64,000 nucleotides of DNA from Chamaelirium japonicum (Eukaryota; Streptophyta; Magnoliopsida; Liliales; Melanthiaceae). The position numbers and the translations under genes were made by a program. The DNA lies in contig CANTAL010000694.1 in assembly GCA_947650365.1 (NCBI GenBank), positions 1 through 64,000 on the forward strand. The letters are read 5' to 3'. The first letter of the stretch is position 1; each line of letters starts with the position of its first letter. Shown in pieces: positions 32,820-46,252 of the stretch. Under the pieces are notes generated by a model, which saw nothing but the letters and a program-made list of their open reading frames with translations, did not search any database and had not been told where the DNA came from.

Positions 32820-34063
32820 AGCCTTCTTAATGTGACAGCTTGTTGTTAGACGTCTCAAATTATTTCCCTCACTAGGAACTTGACTTTGGGCAGGGATTTC
32901 TAATGAATTAGGATTCATAACCAAATAAGATGGAGAGAGGCTTCATGTTTCAACTTGTCTTTTATTTCATATTCTGTTGTTGATAAGTGGTAATATTAAA
33001 CTTGATGCATACACAAATATTTTATCTTCAAGAGGATAGTTTTATTCTCTGATCAACATGTTTATGGCGTTTTGCTTCCAGAATTTACTTCAGCAAGTTA
33101 GGATGATCATCTTGTGCATGTATGCACATCGATCTAATCAAAAACCAGCTATAAATACCCCTTTAATTTCTACATATTTCATTGCAGAGTTCTCCTCTGC
33201 ATGTGTCAAGTCGAATAAGGTTTGAATTTTCACAGAAAAAGAGTGAGGTTGGTCCGGACTCAAACTCTTTCGTGATTGAACTAGTTGATCAAGTATTTCC
33301 AACAGGGCTACACTAGTCAAGAGGTCTTTGAGAGGACAGCACATTTTTTGAATGAAGATGTGCAATGAATACAAAGAGTAACAATTACATTGGGCCTCAA
33401 GGAGATACTACATGATAATGAATTCTAATGTAAACACATCCTTAATTGGTTACAGCTCTTGGATTTCATAAATAGGCATACAGTCCCTTTCAACAGTTTC
33501 AGTGCTAAACTTTGCTTAAAGACGAAATCTGTTGACCTTGTATGTATTAACATCTTCATAATATACCTTATTGGCTTCTGCTTACTATGCCCTATACACT
33601 ATGATCCATTTCTCCAGTTTCCGTGGGACTTGTATGATAGCATACTGCTCCTACCACAATTTGTAGGGAGGGGGTGGGACTTGTATGATAGCATACTGCT
33701 CCTACCACAATTTGTAGGGAGGGGGGGCACCTTAAGATACCATGACACCCTTATACATGTAGCCATGCAGGTAGAGTCAAATCCAAGTTCAAACAAATAT
33801 AACTTTGTTCAGAAAACAACATGCTAGTCGATATCATGTGCCACAAGGCCCTCACCACACTAGTCGATATCATGTGTTTTCATCTTCTGACCCATGGTAA
33901 GCAAATTAACAATTGTATATTGGCACAATTAGGAGCACCGCATGGTAAGGGATAGTGAATAGTTGCCATGCACGGCCTTGACCATGTGATTCACATAGCC
34001 CTGTTTTCATTCAAATCTGGTAAATGATGGCAAAGTAGCATGTTGAACTTCTATGACATTTTA
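32820..34063. other. Noncoding left part of the CACTA element
   Basis: AT-rich sequence between the subterminal array and the transposase genes, with no coding region seen apart from the 51-bp duplication. Confidence 0.6.
33623..33724. repeat. 51-bp tandem duplication inside the CACTA element
   Basis: GTGGGACTTGTATGATAGCA...TTTGTAGGGAGGGG occurs twice in tandem (33,623 and 33,674), essentially identical, so recent. Confidence 0.9.
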
Positions 34064-34286
34064 GGGGGTGTTTGGCATTGTTCCGGACCGGTCCGTTTCT
34101 ATCCGTTGTTTCATATTTCAACTCAACGGATACTATTTGTTCCGGTGGAATGAAGGACTTGGGAACGATAATTTATCACTCCATTCGTTTCTATGCTAAC
34201 CTGAACGCTGAACCATTGAATTACATTGGAAGTAGTAATTGACGGGATTACCCTCTTCCGGATGAAGTTCATGCCTAACACCCCCA
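34064..34286. mobile_element. Tourist-like MITE nested in the CACTA element
   Basis: Ends GGGGGTGTTTGGCATTG and the inverse TGGGGGTGTTAGGCATG. TTA flanks both sides (34,061-34,063 and 34,287-34,289), as expected for PIF/Harbinger-derived elements. About 223 bp, noncoding. Confidence 0.65.
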
Positions 34287-34796
34287 TTAGTAGTCCCGGT
34301 TTGTTTCAAATGGTTTTAGGATTAAACAAAAATGATAACGAAGACTGATATTATGATAACAATATATGTAAAATAATAAATACGTAATACAGTGGCTTCA
34401 ATACCTGGCTGGAGGCATCCTGTAGCTCAAGAACACTACTCTGCTTCCCCTGATCGGGCATTCAGTGCTGCTTCCCACTTGTCCAATTGACTTGATTGAA
34501 TGATAAGGCTCCCTTGTTCCATACCCAGAATCAGTGCATCAAGGATTTTAGTAGTTATTTTCTGTATAACGTTTTTGCGGGACTGACATTGACTCAGCAT
34601 GATTTTTACTGCACTGAATCATTGAATTAATGTTTGAATTTTGTTGTTACTTGATTTCTTAGGCCTTGTAATTTTGTAGTTTACATTAGTTTGTCTTTTG
34701 CTATTTTCCCTGTTTAAACTTCAGCTGATGTATCGCTCATGGTTCTATCTCTAATTATTATTAATCTTTACATTTTAATTGAAGGTACCTTACACT

Positions 34797-37700
34797 ATGG
34801 ATATGAGTTGGGTTGACAGTAATAGAGCTAGTGCGGATTATAGGAATGGGGTCAATCATTTTGTCAACTATCTATTTAGCAGATAAACACTTGGGGATAT
34901 GATTCATTGTCCTTGTAAATGCCACAGAACTGTCCAATATCAATCACGGGATGATGTAATTGCTGATTTATTTCAATTTGGTATAGAACCAGGTTATAGA
35001 ACATAGAAGATTCCAGAGGAAACTTATGTTCCACCTCAAAAATCTACTGAAACTGAAACAGAAATAGATGACATGCATGGGTTAATAGATGCTGCCTTAG
35101 GATTGCCAAGTATATTTGAAGATGACATGGACGATGAACCCGCTGTACATGGTGAAGATCGGATAGATGCGGATACATATAGGTATACAAGAATTCTTAA
35201 TAATGCATCTCAGAAGCTATACCCTGGTTGTAATAAATTCACGACATTGTCATTCATCGTTAAACTACTACACATAAAATGTCTAAATGGTTGGAGCATT
35301 AAATCCTTTAAGATGCTGCTTGAGCTGCTTACCGATGCTCTCCCTGATGGTCACACACTGCCTTTTGATTACAACCAGTGTTAGAAGATAATCCGTGACC
35401 TTGGCCTTGATTACATTAAAATAGATGCATGCAAAAATGATTGTATACTGTACTGGAAGGATAATGCCTTAAAGACCCATTGTCCAACATGTGGTCAATG
35501 CAGATGGAAAGAGAATGGTAAAAAAATCACAGACAAATCCCTACGTTATTTTCCATTGAAACCGAGACTGCAACGACTATTTATGTCAGAAAAGACAGCT
35601 GAAGATATGCGATGGCATCAGGAACAACGTGTTGATGATGGTGTAATGAGGCATCCAGCAGACTCAGAGGCATGGAAGAATTTTGATCAACTTCATGAGC
35701 AGTTTGCTTCTGATTCACGAAATGTTAGACTTGGTCTAGCAAGTGACGGGATGAATCCATTTGGGAACATGAGTGTTTCTTACAGCACATGGCCGGTCGT
35801 CCTCATTCCATATAATTTACCACCGTGGGTGTGCATGAAACAGACTAATTTTATATTGTCTATGATTATTCCTGGTCCTCGTGCTCTTGGAAATGAAATT
35901 GATGTATATATGCAGCCTTTAGTTGAGGAGTTGAAGGATATGTGGGAAATCGGCATTGAAACATATGATGCATACACTGGAAACAACTTTCGATTGCGTG
36001 CCGCTTTGATGTGGACAATTAATGACTTCCCAGCATATGGTAATCTATCTGGATGGAGCACCAAGGGTAAGATGGCTTGCCCGGTATGTAACGAGGAAAT
36101 TACATCACGATAACTAAAAAGTAGTAGAAAACAATGTTGGGTCATCGTAGATTCCTACCAATTAATCATAGGTGGCGCTTGTTGAAAAAAATCATTTGAC
36201 GGCAATCCAGATAGAAGACCTCCACCAAAAAAGTTGTCTGGTGTCGATGTATTGCAACAGTTACAGCACCTTCTGCATGTGACATTCGGAAAAATACCAG
36301 AGAAGAAAAGGAAAGGAACATCTAGAGAAAAATACTTAGGGTGGACGAAGAAAAGTATTTTTTTCCAATTGCCATATTGGAGCAGCAATTTGTTGCGGCA
36401 CAACCTCGACGTTATGCATATAGAGAAGAATGTGTGTGAAATTATCCTCGGAACAATGATGAACATAGCAGATAAAACAAAGGATAATTTAAACGCTCGT
36501 TTCGACCTGGAAGATATGGGCGTTAGAAAAAATCTGCACCCAATAAAATCTGGGGATGTGTATAAAGTGCCAACTGCATGCTATACGATGAATGCAAAGG
36601 AGAAGCGTGCCTTTTGTCAGTTTGTCATGGACATAAGATTTCCGGACGGCTATTCATCAAACATATCCCGTTCTGTCAAGTTTGACGAACGAAAGGTTTC
36701 GGGTCTAAAGAGTCATGATTGTCATGTGCTATTACAACAACTCATGCCTATTGCAGTACTTGACCTCATGCCAGAAAACATATATGAAGCCATAATTGAA
36801 CTTTGCATTTTCTTTAAGGAGTTATGCTCGAAAGCATTGCGGTTAGACATCTTCGAAAAACTTGAGAACCAAATAGCTCTGACTCTTTGCAAGCTCGAGA
36901 GAATATTTCCGCCAGCATTATTCGTTATTATGATGCACCTTCCTATTCATCTAGCAGCAGAGGCTAAGCTTGGTGGACCAGTTCAATACAGATGGATGTA
37001 TTTTATTGAGAGGTGAGTCTTTTAATAAATCTATATATTTATGCAATCATCGTTAGTTTATTTTTGTTTTTTACCGTTATATATTGGACGTAAATAATTT
37101 AAGTATTTATTTATCAGGTATTTATGTACACTCAAGTCATACGTATGGAATAAGGCTCATCCAGAAGGCTCTATTGCCGAAGGGTATATCGCGGAAGAAT
37201 GTTTAACATTTTGTTCAAGGTATCTTAGTGGTATCGAGACCCGATTCAATCGGCCAGAAAGGAATTTTGATGGAGGTCAGATACACCCTGAAGCAACCTT
37301 GTCTATTTTTTCCTCCACCGGTCGTCCGATAGCAGGAGGCCGCACGTACTTCCTTACCAATGCTGAAATAAATCAGGCTCACTTCTATGTGCTACAGAAT
37401 TGCATGGAACTCTTTCCATATATTGAGTAAGTTTTGTTTAAAAACTTAGCATACTGCATTAAATAATATTCTTAATTCATCTAAAAGCTTGAGCACTCTG
37501 TTTTATGTTTTTAGTCAGCACGTAGAGGAGATTACGAGATCTGGTGTGAATAACATTGAGCCGGAGCACATGAACAAATTTGCTGAATGGTTTAAAGAGA
37601 TGGTAAATATTCATATTAACTTCATTAAAACTATAATAAGCTTCCTAATACTTATATGATATATATTAATTAATCATAATCTGAAACAAGTAGAGAAATC

Positions 37701-38298
37701 AGACGTAAGTGACGAAATCAAATTACTTGCAAAGGGCCCTCATCGTGAAGCAAAAATTTATGATACCTACAATGTAAATGGTTATAGATTTTCAACAGAA
37801 GCATCTCAATTGTGTAGAAAAACGCAAAACTACGGTATTCAGGTTAAGAGAGATGATGCCACCAGCAATACAGAAACATTTTATGGTGTCCTTCAATAAA
37901 TTTTGGAGGTGTGTTACTCTAGTATGCGGGTTGTGTTATTCAAGTGCAAATGGTTTGATGTCGAGAATCATCGGAACGGATACAAGCAAAAAATGGGAAT
38001 GAAAAGCGTAAATGTTACACACACTGCATATGGTGATCAACCATATGTATTAGCATTGCAGGCTATGCTGGTATTCTATATAAAACAAATTAAAGATCCC
38101 AAATGGCATGTTGTAGTAAAGACGCAGCCACGGAACTATTACAATATGCCTGTCATCGATATAGAGTCCCAACAAGATGATGAGCCTTATCAGCAGGATG
38201 ATAATTGCGATATCCCTATTCAGTTTACTTCTTCTATGTTGGATCGTGATGATGATATAAACTGGGTAAGAAATGATATCCCACCTATCATCGGTTAG
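34797..38298 (+). pseudogene. CACTA TNPD-like transposase (tnp2 family), decayed
   Basis: Domain order matches plant CACTA transposases. A transposase-associated domain comes first (34,797 on: MDMSWVDSNRA, YRNGVNHFV). The tnp2 core follows (RDLGLDYIKIDAC, CILYWKDNA, MNPFGNMSVSYSTWPVVL, SGWSTKGKMACPVC, LDVMHIEKNVCEI), then DUF4218 (LPIHLAAEAKLGGPVQYRWM, YIAEECLTFCSRY) and DUF4216 (LFKCKWFDVENH, YGDQPYVLALQA). Introns are visible in the 3' half, for example 37,013-37,117 and 37,427-37,514, with GT...AG ends. In-frame stops interrupt the conserved parts (after LFSR near 34,882, after GYRT near 35,004, after NQC near 35,382 and after EITSR near 36,111). It would catalyse excision and insertion at the CACTA ends if whole. 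Confidence 0.88.
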
Positions 38299-39591
38299 AT
38301 GATGGTTTCTAGGAGCCTTATAATTGCCTGTCAGGTAATTAACATCCATCCTAAATATTGTGGAATATTTAACTGCTTCTAGCATTTTTTCTTATAGGTA
38401 TACTCTATTTGACTGCTTCTAGCATTTTTTCTTATAGGTATACTCTATCTGACTACTTGATCTCTAACGAAAGGGCCTTGAATATCATCAGCCAAAATAA
38501 AGAATGCCTTTTTAGTATATTTGGTAAGGATTGCTTCTAGAATTATTCTCCTTACACTTTGATTGGGTAATCTTTATCTTAATTACTATGAGGTGAATCG
38601 ATAGCGTATGTGATCATTGTTGTCTACTATAGTTGCAAATCATAGACCAATGAATGGACAACCTAAGAGGCCCATCTAGATCTTATGTTATATAGATAAA
38701 AGTACAAAAAAATAAAGACTTATTTAGTTCTTTATTTTATTCATATGGTGTGTATATTGCTAAGATTTGTGAAGTTAGGGGTTACAATGGACTTCACAAA
38801 CATCTAATAATTAGCCATAGGCGAAGTCCTATGCATGATGTTTGGGCTAGATCCATACTATCTACATACAAGTACATGAGTCTGATATGCATTTGGATCA
38901 ATACCCTATTCTTATACTTGAACTTTTTCTACTGACAGCATGCTGCAGATGAAAAATGCAATTTTGAGCAACTCTCACAATCAACCATCTTAAACCAGCA
39001 ACCCCTACTTCAGTAAGAAGTTCATCAATTTAGTAAAGCATTCAAGCTTTATGGTTATGTGAAGTTGAAAGTGCTATTGTATAAAGCATTCAAGATTTGA
39101 ATTTTGTGCTTTCTTTTGTTAGTCTATTCTGCTTATTGCTGTCAGTTTGGCTTTTGTTTAGTGGACTTTACTAGGTGATACCTAGTGATTTGGGCTTGCA
39201 AGAGTGAAATGCTGAAATGCTGAAGTGCTGAAATGCCTGACTAAATACTGAAATTCAGTCACAGCATTTTCAGCATCGATATTCAGTCACAGCTTTTCAG
39301 CATTTCAGCACCAGTATCCAAGTTGAAATGCTGAAATGCTGAAAATGCTGTGACTAAATGCGTAAAGTGATTGCAATTCTAAAGTGCTAAAATGCTTGCA
39401 ATTCTAAAGTGCTAAAGTGTTAAAATGCTAAAATGGTTGCAATTCTAAAATGTTAAAGTGCTAAAATGCTAAAGTGCTTACAAATTCCTTAATGCGGTAA
39501 GGCATAATCGGGCAACGCTCCCCCGTTCAAACTCCGTTGTGGCTCTTATATGTCCCTCGTCCATGTAACAGGTAGCAGTTTTATTCTATAA

Positions 39592-41450
39592 ATGCTTCGT
39601 GGTAAGTGGCGTCGGCATGGAAGGGTGGGGGAAGTGGGGGGAACTCGTATTGCAGATTCTCCTATATTGGATCCTCCGACACGAGATCCTCCTATATTGG
39701 ATCCTCCGACACGGGATCCTCCTATATTGGATCCTCCTATACGAGATCTGCAGGACCATCCGAGTTTGGAAGACGCAGATACACAGGAGCCGTTTGATAC
39801 CAATGTTCTGTCCAATACATCTGTTACAGTATCCTCTAGTAGAGGTAAATTAAAGTTTTATCATTTTTGGACAATGTGTTATTTTTATATTATATTACAA
39901 ATGATCGTATATTAATTCTATTGTTATTTTTCATACAGGATCATCTACTTCTAGCCTAAAAAGACCAAGAGGCAATGCAAAGGGTATCCCTAGACCAAAT
40001 AATGAGGCAGACAGGCTTCCGATAAGAATTGTTGACGGAAGGCCTGCGGGTCCAAATAGGGAAAAATTCATCACAAAGATTGGTGTGTGGGTGAAAGACC
40101 AAAATAACTTTCCGTTTTGGCAGCGGAATTTTGATAATTTCCAGTATTCAAAATGGGTTGATATGGCGATGACTGCTAGGGTAAGTCAGAATTTACAGAA
40201 TTGCACATATAGTTTACAATGTATACTTATTGTTCTTTTTTAATATTATCAGGAGTATTTTGACATTGATTTTGCTGGGGATCTAGCTTCTATCTTGAAA
40301 GACAATTGTAGGAAGACCTGGAATGATACCAGGTCGAAGTTGTATCGAGATTTCTATGAGTCATTTCCATATCAAGATGCGATCCTGCACATTCCCCGTG
40401 GTTTGGACACCGTTACTTGGACCAGGATTTGTGAGGACATTTTCTCGCAGCCATGGTGGAGGGTAAGTAATGAATTAAGTTATTTTGTAATGCAATATTT
40501 ACATGTATTGACTGTTATAATACGTAACATTCTATTTTTTTAGAAAACATGTAATAGAAATACAGAAAATCGCCTACATCAGCAGGTCACACATATATCT
40601 GGGCGGACGAGTTTCGCACAGAGGAGAGAGGACTTGGTATATATGTATTAATTTCAGAATTTGTGATAAATTTTAATGTATTATAATTGAATAGTCTTTT
40701 TGTTATTTGCAGCGAACAGATTTGGGTCGAGACCCAAACCGGAAGGAGCTGTGGGATCGCACCCATGTTAAAGAAGATGGGACCTCCGCGAACTCGCACA
40801 CCCAGCAGATCACAGTAAGTTTTTTCGATAATATCTATCGATGTCTTCAATTTATATTCATGTTGTCTTCAAGTGTACAAAGCATTATTTTTTAATCTCT
40901 CATGCATTGCAGAGTCGGATGGATGAGCTGATTGAGCAATCTAGACAGAACTCTAGGACTATAGACGAGGACGCAATATTTCAGGAAGTTCTTGGTCCAG
41001 AGAGTCGAGGACGCATACGGGGCCAGGGGATAGGAATCAGACGTCGGGAATACTTCAGCTTTGAGCATCCTTTGCAACAAGAGATGCAAGAGCAAATAAC
41101 CACTCTCCATTCAAAACAGGAGCAGCTTCAATCAGAGCATAAGCAGCTTCAATTAGAGCACGAGCAGCTCCATTCAAAGTATGAGGAACTCAAGTCAGAG
41201 CACGAGAAGTTCATCTCAAAGTATGAGCGCTTGGTAGATGAGAACCTACAGTTGAATGAAGCCGTTAATGGATTACGTGCAAACTTTCAGGCGCTTAGCC
41301 AGATGTTACATCGGGTACGTTTAGTGGAATGTAAATGTTAAAATTCTTTGTAACATTTTATAAAAAATAAACTTTTGTAATTTGATCATGTAGGATACAT
41401 TTGCATCCATGTCTTCACAAATGTCAAACTCTCAGCTTCCATACCAATAG
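39592..41450 (+). CDS. CACTA TNPA-like protein (plant transposase Ptta/En/Spm, Transposase_24)
   Basis: Multi-exon gene. Likely exons are 39,592-39,844, 39,939-40,180, 40,253-40,462, 40,544-40,636, 40,713-40,814, 40,913-41,314 and 41,394-41,450, each bounded by GT/AG. Exon 1 encodes three DPPTRDPPIL-type repeats from a 27-bp tandem repeat. Exons 2-3 hold the Transposase_24 domain (WRNFD-like FWQRNFDNF, CRKTWNDTRSKLYRDFY, RGLDTVTWTRICEDIFS). The exon at 40,913 ends in a coiled coil of LQSEHKQLQLEHEQL repeats. TNPA-type proteins bind the subterminal repeats and bring the ends together. The tail after 41,450 still reads like coding sequence (FTQMLHGG), so the final stop may be premature. Confidence 0.82.
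39654..39752 (+). repeat. 27-bp coding tandem repeat in the TNPA-like gene
   Basis: Units of about 27 bp (GATCCTCCTATATTGGATCC...CGAGATC) repeat about three and a half times and keep the frame, giving DPPILDPPTR peptides. Confidence 0.85.
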
Positions 41451-42519
41451 CCGACCTTCACACAGATGCTACATGGTGGTTTTTGGCCTCCAGCACCACG
41501 TGCTCCACATCCTACCCATCCAGACATCTTTGAACCCCCACGACATGAATGATTTAGGTAATAAATTTTACCTCAATTCTCTCTGTTTATTTATGATAGT
41601 AGATTGCTTTGACTATCCCGCACTGCGTTTAATCAGCACTGCGTTTAATCAGTTCTCTATTACAATGTATGGAATATGACTTACGTAATATGGACATATA
41701 AAACATGTTAGGGCAGTTCGGGTTATTTACAACCCTGCATGCAAACCTGTGTATAAATGCCAGTTCGTAAATTTTTCCTCACACAGGTTGCTAACAAAAC
41801 TTGAAATGGGTTTGAGTTGGATTTTTTAGTAGAGCAAGATAGGGGCATGCTTATCTCATAGGCTGAAATAACTATGTTGGAGGGAGTGCATTTTTGTTGC
41901 CCTATTGATTTGCTGCCTTTGCCACGGCCCAATCACCGAGTGCCACATCCTCCATTCCAAATGGTATAATATGAGTTTCACATGCTACTGGGCATCACTT
42001 TTCCCATTATGCCCTTTGGAATGGGCACTCGGTGAATATTGGGCCATGAGCAAAGGCGGCAAATCAATCGGGTAGCAAAACTGCACTCCTAGAGAGATAC
42101 AAATTAAGCACTCATGTTTACTTTGGGTGTCATATCTGCATTCTTACCTTTTTTTTACTTTGTTTAGTGGAAGCTAGGCAACCATCTGAACTATATACCA
42201 AAGCATGCGGCCTTATTTAATCATCTTAGATTAGCTCACTCAATTGAGTTCTTGATATCTGAATTATATACTTGAATTAATTGCAGATGTAGAAGCTAAC
42301 TCCATGAGGCCAAAGATCTTGATTCGGGAGGCAACTCGGCTGAATAAGAAGGAAATTTTTTCTATGAATTTGAAAATTTGTTGTATGAATTTCAAAAATT
42401 TTAACATACGTTTGTTGGTCGGAAAAATTTCTAAGTTGTTTGAACGTGGTTTGGCTAAATGAATGTTTTAGTTCATTATAAATGATTGCTAAGTAATTAT
42501 AAGTCTGAATTTTTTTTTT

Positions 42520-42954
42520 GAGTTACTTGTTTGTACATGCTGGTCATCACATATGTGTTGGGTTGTAAAAATCTCACAGAGATTAGGTGCACGACTATAT
42601 TATGGCTGGCTTATATGTCCGTTTTGGGTTGTGTATGTTTAATTTCTATATTATGGCTTATATGTTTTGGGTTGTATATGTTTAATTTGTATATTATGGC
42701 TGAATTGTATATTATGTTAATATTTACTGGTGTATAGTAGCAGACCAAACTGCATGCAGTTCTACCATTTGCTGGTGTACAGTAGCAAACCAAACAGTGC
42801 GCAGTTCTAGCTTGACTAAATCCGACGGCCTGAAGCAAACCAAAGTACAGCAGCAGTTCTACTACAATTTGCTGGCGTACAGTAGCAGACCAAATCCGGT
42901 GTATAGTAGCAAACCAAAGTACAGCAGCAGTTCTACTACAATTTGTTTAAACCA
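42520..42954. other. Noncoding right part of the CACTA element
   Basis: Contains repeated TATATTATGGCT/TTTTGGGTTGTATATG units (42,595-42,720) and repeated GTGTA(C/T)AGTAGCA(A/G)ACCAAA units (42,730-42,940). No coding region. Confidence 0.7.
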
Positions 42955-43170
42955 CATCATTCCCGGCGGCCAAACAGCCTTTTGGATCACCATTTCCGGC
43001 GGCTAAACAACGGCCGTTTAAACCATCATTTCCGGCGGCTAAACACAAGCCGTTTAAAACCCCATTTTCGGCGGCTAAACACCGGCCGTTTAAAACCCCA
43101 TTTCCGGCGGCTAAACACCGGCCGTTTAAACCACCATTTCCGGGGGCTACCCATTTGCGACGGAGTCTAA
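42955..43170. repeat. Right subterminal repeat array of the CACTA element
   Basis: Units of about 30 bp (CATTTCCGGCGGCTAAACAC + CGGCCGTTTAAA) repeat six or seven times. They share the TTCCGGCGG core with the left array. Confidence 0.88.
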
Positions 43171-44325
43171 TGCGGCCGGTATATCCGACGGCCACACCCC
43201 CGCTTAAACATTTAAGCGGCCATTTTTGGCCCCCTTAATTAACAAGTTCTGTTGTAGTGTCGTGTTCTGGGTGGTTCTCCCGTTGTGCCCTGTATGTTGA
43301 TGTCGAGTATGTCCTTTGCATGTCCATGTGTGCCCTGATCGTGCGACACACCGACACCTTGCCTAAGGTACCTATCATCATCTCGGCAAGATTGCCGTAT
43401 CTTTACCAATTCTTCATATCAAATCCATGCTGATATTAATTTTGGCACGAGCAAATGAATACATTCATCCCACGTACAAGATATGTTAGAGATAATTAAG
43501 GATGGATACGAAGAGCCAAAAAGTTTAAGGACATTCGAATCATGGAGTCAAGCAAGTAAAAGGAGTACAAGTAGAGTCCAATATTACTAATGGGTGATTC
43601 AATATATGTGGAGACAATGAAGACCTCTATTGGTTGCTTGGAGTTGGTGGCTATGCGTGCTTGCTCTGGCTGCAGGCTTAATACTTGTTTAACCACTCAT
43701 GCCTTCTCCAACAACATCTTTTGAGGTGGCCTTAGAAGTAAGAATGCATCTTTTCATGGACTTTAACCTAAAAGTCTATTCATCTTGATCATATTCCTTT
43801 GAACTTCTCTATCTGAATCCTTAGCAACCAGACCTTCAGTCTCATCCTCATGGTGGGATTTTTCTTTTAATCCTTTGTTATAATCGTTTTCTCATAATTC
43901 ATTACACGAGTTCATGACCTTCAATGTCGACACACAAATTTCTTTCCTATATAGAATTGGGATTTTCTCTCGGAAGAATGAGATTTTCCTTTTCAGATTT
44001 GGCCAAGAAGTTCGAGAATTGTATTTGAGCTAGAAGGGGGACCTGGCGATCGAGTTGGCGCTTTGGGCGCCAGATCGGGATCCCAGGGCAAAGGGCTCGC
44101 AGGGAGGGACACCGATTGGCAATGAGTAACCACACCCCTTTGATTGTGTCGTCCCGATTTACTTCTTTCCAAATCTGTTATAAGGGATCGCGATGAGTAA
44201 ACGGCCACACCCCTTTGATTGTGCCGTCCCGATTTACTTATTTCCCTAAATCCAATTGGATTTAGGGAGATCGAAAAAAAAAAAGAGGATGCCACTTTGG
44301 GATCGAGATCAATGTCTATAGAAGG

Positions 44326-44843
44326 TAGGATTGTCAATCGGGCCGGGCTGAGTTGGGTTTTGAAAATAAACGGATTGGGTCTTATTTGAACATGGACTGA
44401 GTTGGGTTCGGACAGAGTTTGAGGCCCGAACCTGAATTTGGGCCGAGCTCGGGCTAGAGTACGTAGGCCTAACCCGTTTTAGGCTCGAATCGGAAGTCAT
44501 TATTACAAGTAGGCCGGTTCATATTAGTTAGTTCGAACCTGACTCTTGATCTTGTCCACTAGAACTTAATAGCCGCTGGCCCACTAGCAGTTATGAGTTG
44601 TTAAGGTGAACTGATTTACAATAACTCGATCACCAGTCCAAAGTTGCGACTTGCTTGATTATTGACCATAGGCTTAGCTATTATACATATGTTAATAAGT
44701 AAATGGGTTGGCCCGAATAATAAAATGGGCCGAGTTCGGGTTAGGTAGGTTGATTTTTATTCCGGCTGGATTCAGGCTTGGGATAACCAATTAGGTTTCG
44801 GGCAAGTCTTGCCCGACCCAGCCCGACTCGATTGACAGGCTTA
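44326..44843. mobile_element. hAT-like small element, duplication copy 2
   Basis: Same insertion as 28,027-28,533, with a short extra segment (ATTATTGACCATA) near 44,660. Its left target copy has mutated from ATAGGGGG to ATAGAAGG. Confidence 0.85.
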
Positions 44844-44967
44844 ATAGGGGGGTGCATGGCTTTTCCTCATCTGAAACCTCAAATTGCAAAAAATGGAAGC
44901 CTCAAATCGGGAAAGATTGAAAACTGGACTGGCTGGTGAGAAAGAACTACTGCTCATGAGATATTAG

Positions 44968-45585
44968 GAAACTGAACTGCTGCTAATAAGTCCCAGCCGT
45001 AGTCTTGCTCAGGGAGGCAGCACGCCTTGAACATCGCTACGTGAGCTTTCGGTGCAATGCCGAGGAAATCAGCATCGTAGACATAGTTCCCTGCCGCCAC
45101 GCCGGCGCAGTGGGTGCCATGCCCGTCGAGGTTGAGCGGCGAGGGGTGACGCCCACCTGCGAATGCCCTCGCACCGATGAGCTTCTTGTTGCATAGGGAC
45201 TTGCTGCCGAAATCACAGCGCCCTTTCCATTTACTTGGCGGCGGTGGCATCCCGTCGTCGTTGAAGGAGGGATGGGTGGGAATTATCCCAGTGTCCACCA
45301 CCCCAATGATTATCCCCTCGCCGTAGTTGGTGTCGTGCCAAGGACGTACACTGTGCCGGCTCAACCCTACGAACTCTGGAGTATGGGTGGTGCCGTTGTG
45401 GGGCGTACCGGTGCGCCAGGGCGAACCCGTCCGTCGCTTCCATGGCCGTGGCATTAGCTCCTTTGTTATGGAAGGGGGTGCAACGGTTGGTTGTGGCCGG
45501 CCAGAAAAATAGTACTGTGGTCCGATAAGAGGAGGAGGAGGAGAGAGACCAAGAGGTAAAGGATGGTCCGATTGTTTTCCCCCAT
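44968..45585 (-). pseudogene. Subtilase pseudogene, N-terminal remnant
   Basis: Retains the signal-peptide start (MGENNRTILYLL), a remnant of the prodomain end (EATDGFAL, TTHTPEFVGL) and the first part of the catalytic domain with Asp (VVDTGIIPTHPSF) and His (DGHGTHCAG). It stops at the DLLAA segment, where about 1.7 kb including the Ser region is deleted and flanking DNA follows. Frame shifts separate the signal peptide, prodomain remnant and catalytic part. It cannot encode a protease. Its value is that it shows which N-terminal segment the first copy has lost. Confidence 0.9.
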
Positions 45586-45751
45586 CAAGTTGAAAACTAG
45601 CTGGGTGATGCTATGTTGGTTCGGATTTATAAGGGACGGCCACACCCCAACGTTCGTGTCCGTGTGGGAGTAAGATTCATGTCTCTATCTCTATTCATGT
45701 ATCTATATCTCTATTAAGCCGGCGGAAATTTTAACTTTTTTTTTTAAAAAA

Positions 45752-45926
45752 GGGATTATTTTAACTTTGCCCCCAAAAATTTGCAATTAGAGCTTACCTC
45801 CCAACTTTTCATTAATTAGACTTTACCCCCCAAAACAACTGTTCCATCAGTTCACCTTCTACGAGAAAGGGTGAGATGACGGAGAAGAAATAAAGTTTTG
45901 GATGGTGAGCTGACGGAACAGTTAGT

Positions 45927-45961
<35 letters not shown>

Positions 45962-46042
45962 GGTAAAGTCTAATTAGTGAAAGATTGGGGTGTAAAGTCT
46001 AATTTAAGACAAAATTTGGGGGGCAAAGTCAAAATAACCCCC
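45752..46042. mobile_element. Fold-back MITE, whole copy
   Basis: Arms of about 110 bp: GGGATTATTTTAACTTTGCC... on the left, with the inverse ...GGCAAAGTCAAAATAACCCC on the right. The flanks are A-rich (AAAAAA on both sides), so the target duplication is uncertain. Copy 1 of the duplication keeps only the left arm (30,974-31,081). Confidence 0.75.
45929..45960 (+). repeat. G32 homopolymer
   Basis: An uninterrupted run of 32 G inside the right arm of the MITE. Confidence 0.9.
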
Positions 46043-46252
46043 AAAAAAATTATGAAATTATTGCATGATCGTCGGCGCCCCGCCGTCCCATGCCCGCCGT
46101 CAGAGCGGGTCCGGCCCTCCAACTCTGGCCCTGTGCTCCCACCGTCCGAGCGGGTTCTGCAGGTGCCCCGACAGCCGCCTCTCCCGGCCACACGACCTGA
46201 CGGCCTGCTCGCCGGCGCCCCGTCGTCCCGCGCCCGCCGTCTTCTTAGTGTG

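Larger units (their letters stand above)
31998..43259 (+). mobile_element. CACTA (En/Spm) DNA transposon, 11.3 kb
   Basis: Termini are CACTACAACAGAA and its inverse TTCTGTTGTAGTG, flanked by a 3-bp target duplication TCG (31,995-31,997 and 43,260-43,262). Subterminal repeats lie at both ends (GGCGGCC/TTCCGGCGG at 32,040-32,385 and 42,955-43,170). Inside are a TNPD-like transposase locus (34,797-38,298) and a TNPA-like gene (39,592-41,450), both on the + strand, the usual En/Spm pair. The empty target survives in the second copy of the surrounding duplication (46,268). TNPD has in-frame stops, so this copy is probably not autonomous, though its termini look competent. Confidence 0.95.

Noticed and set aside
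42955-43170. CRISPR-like regular array
   Set aside because: The units are contiguous CACTA subterminal repeats without unique spacers, in a plant nuclear context.
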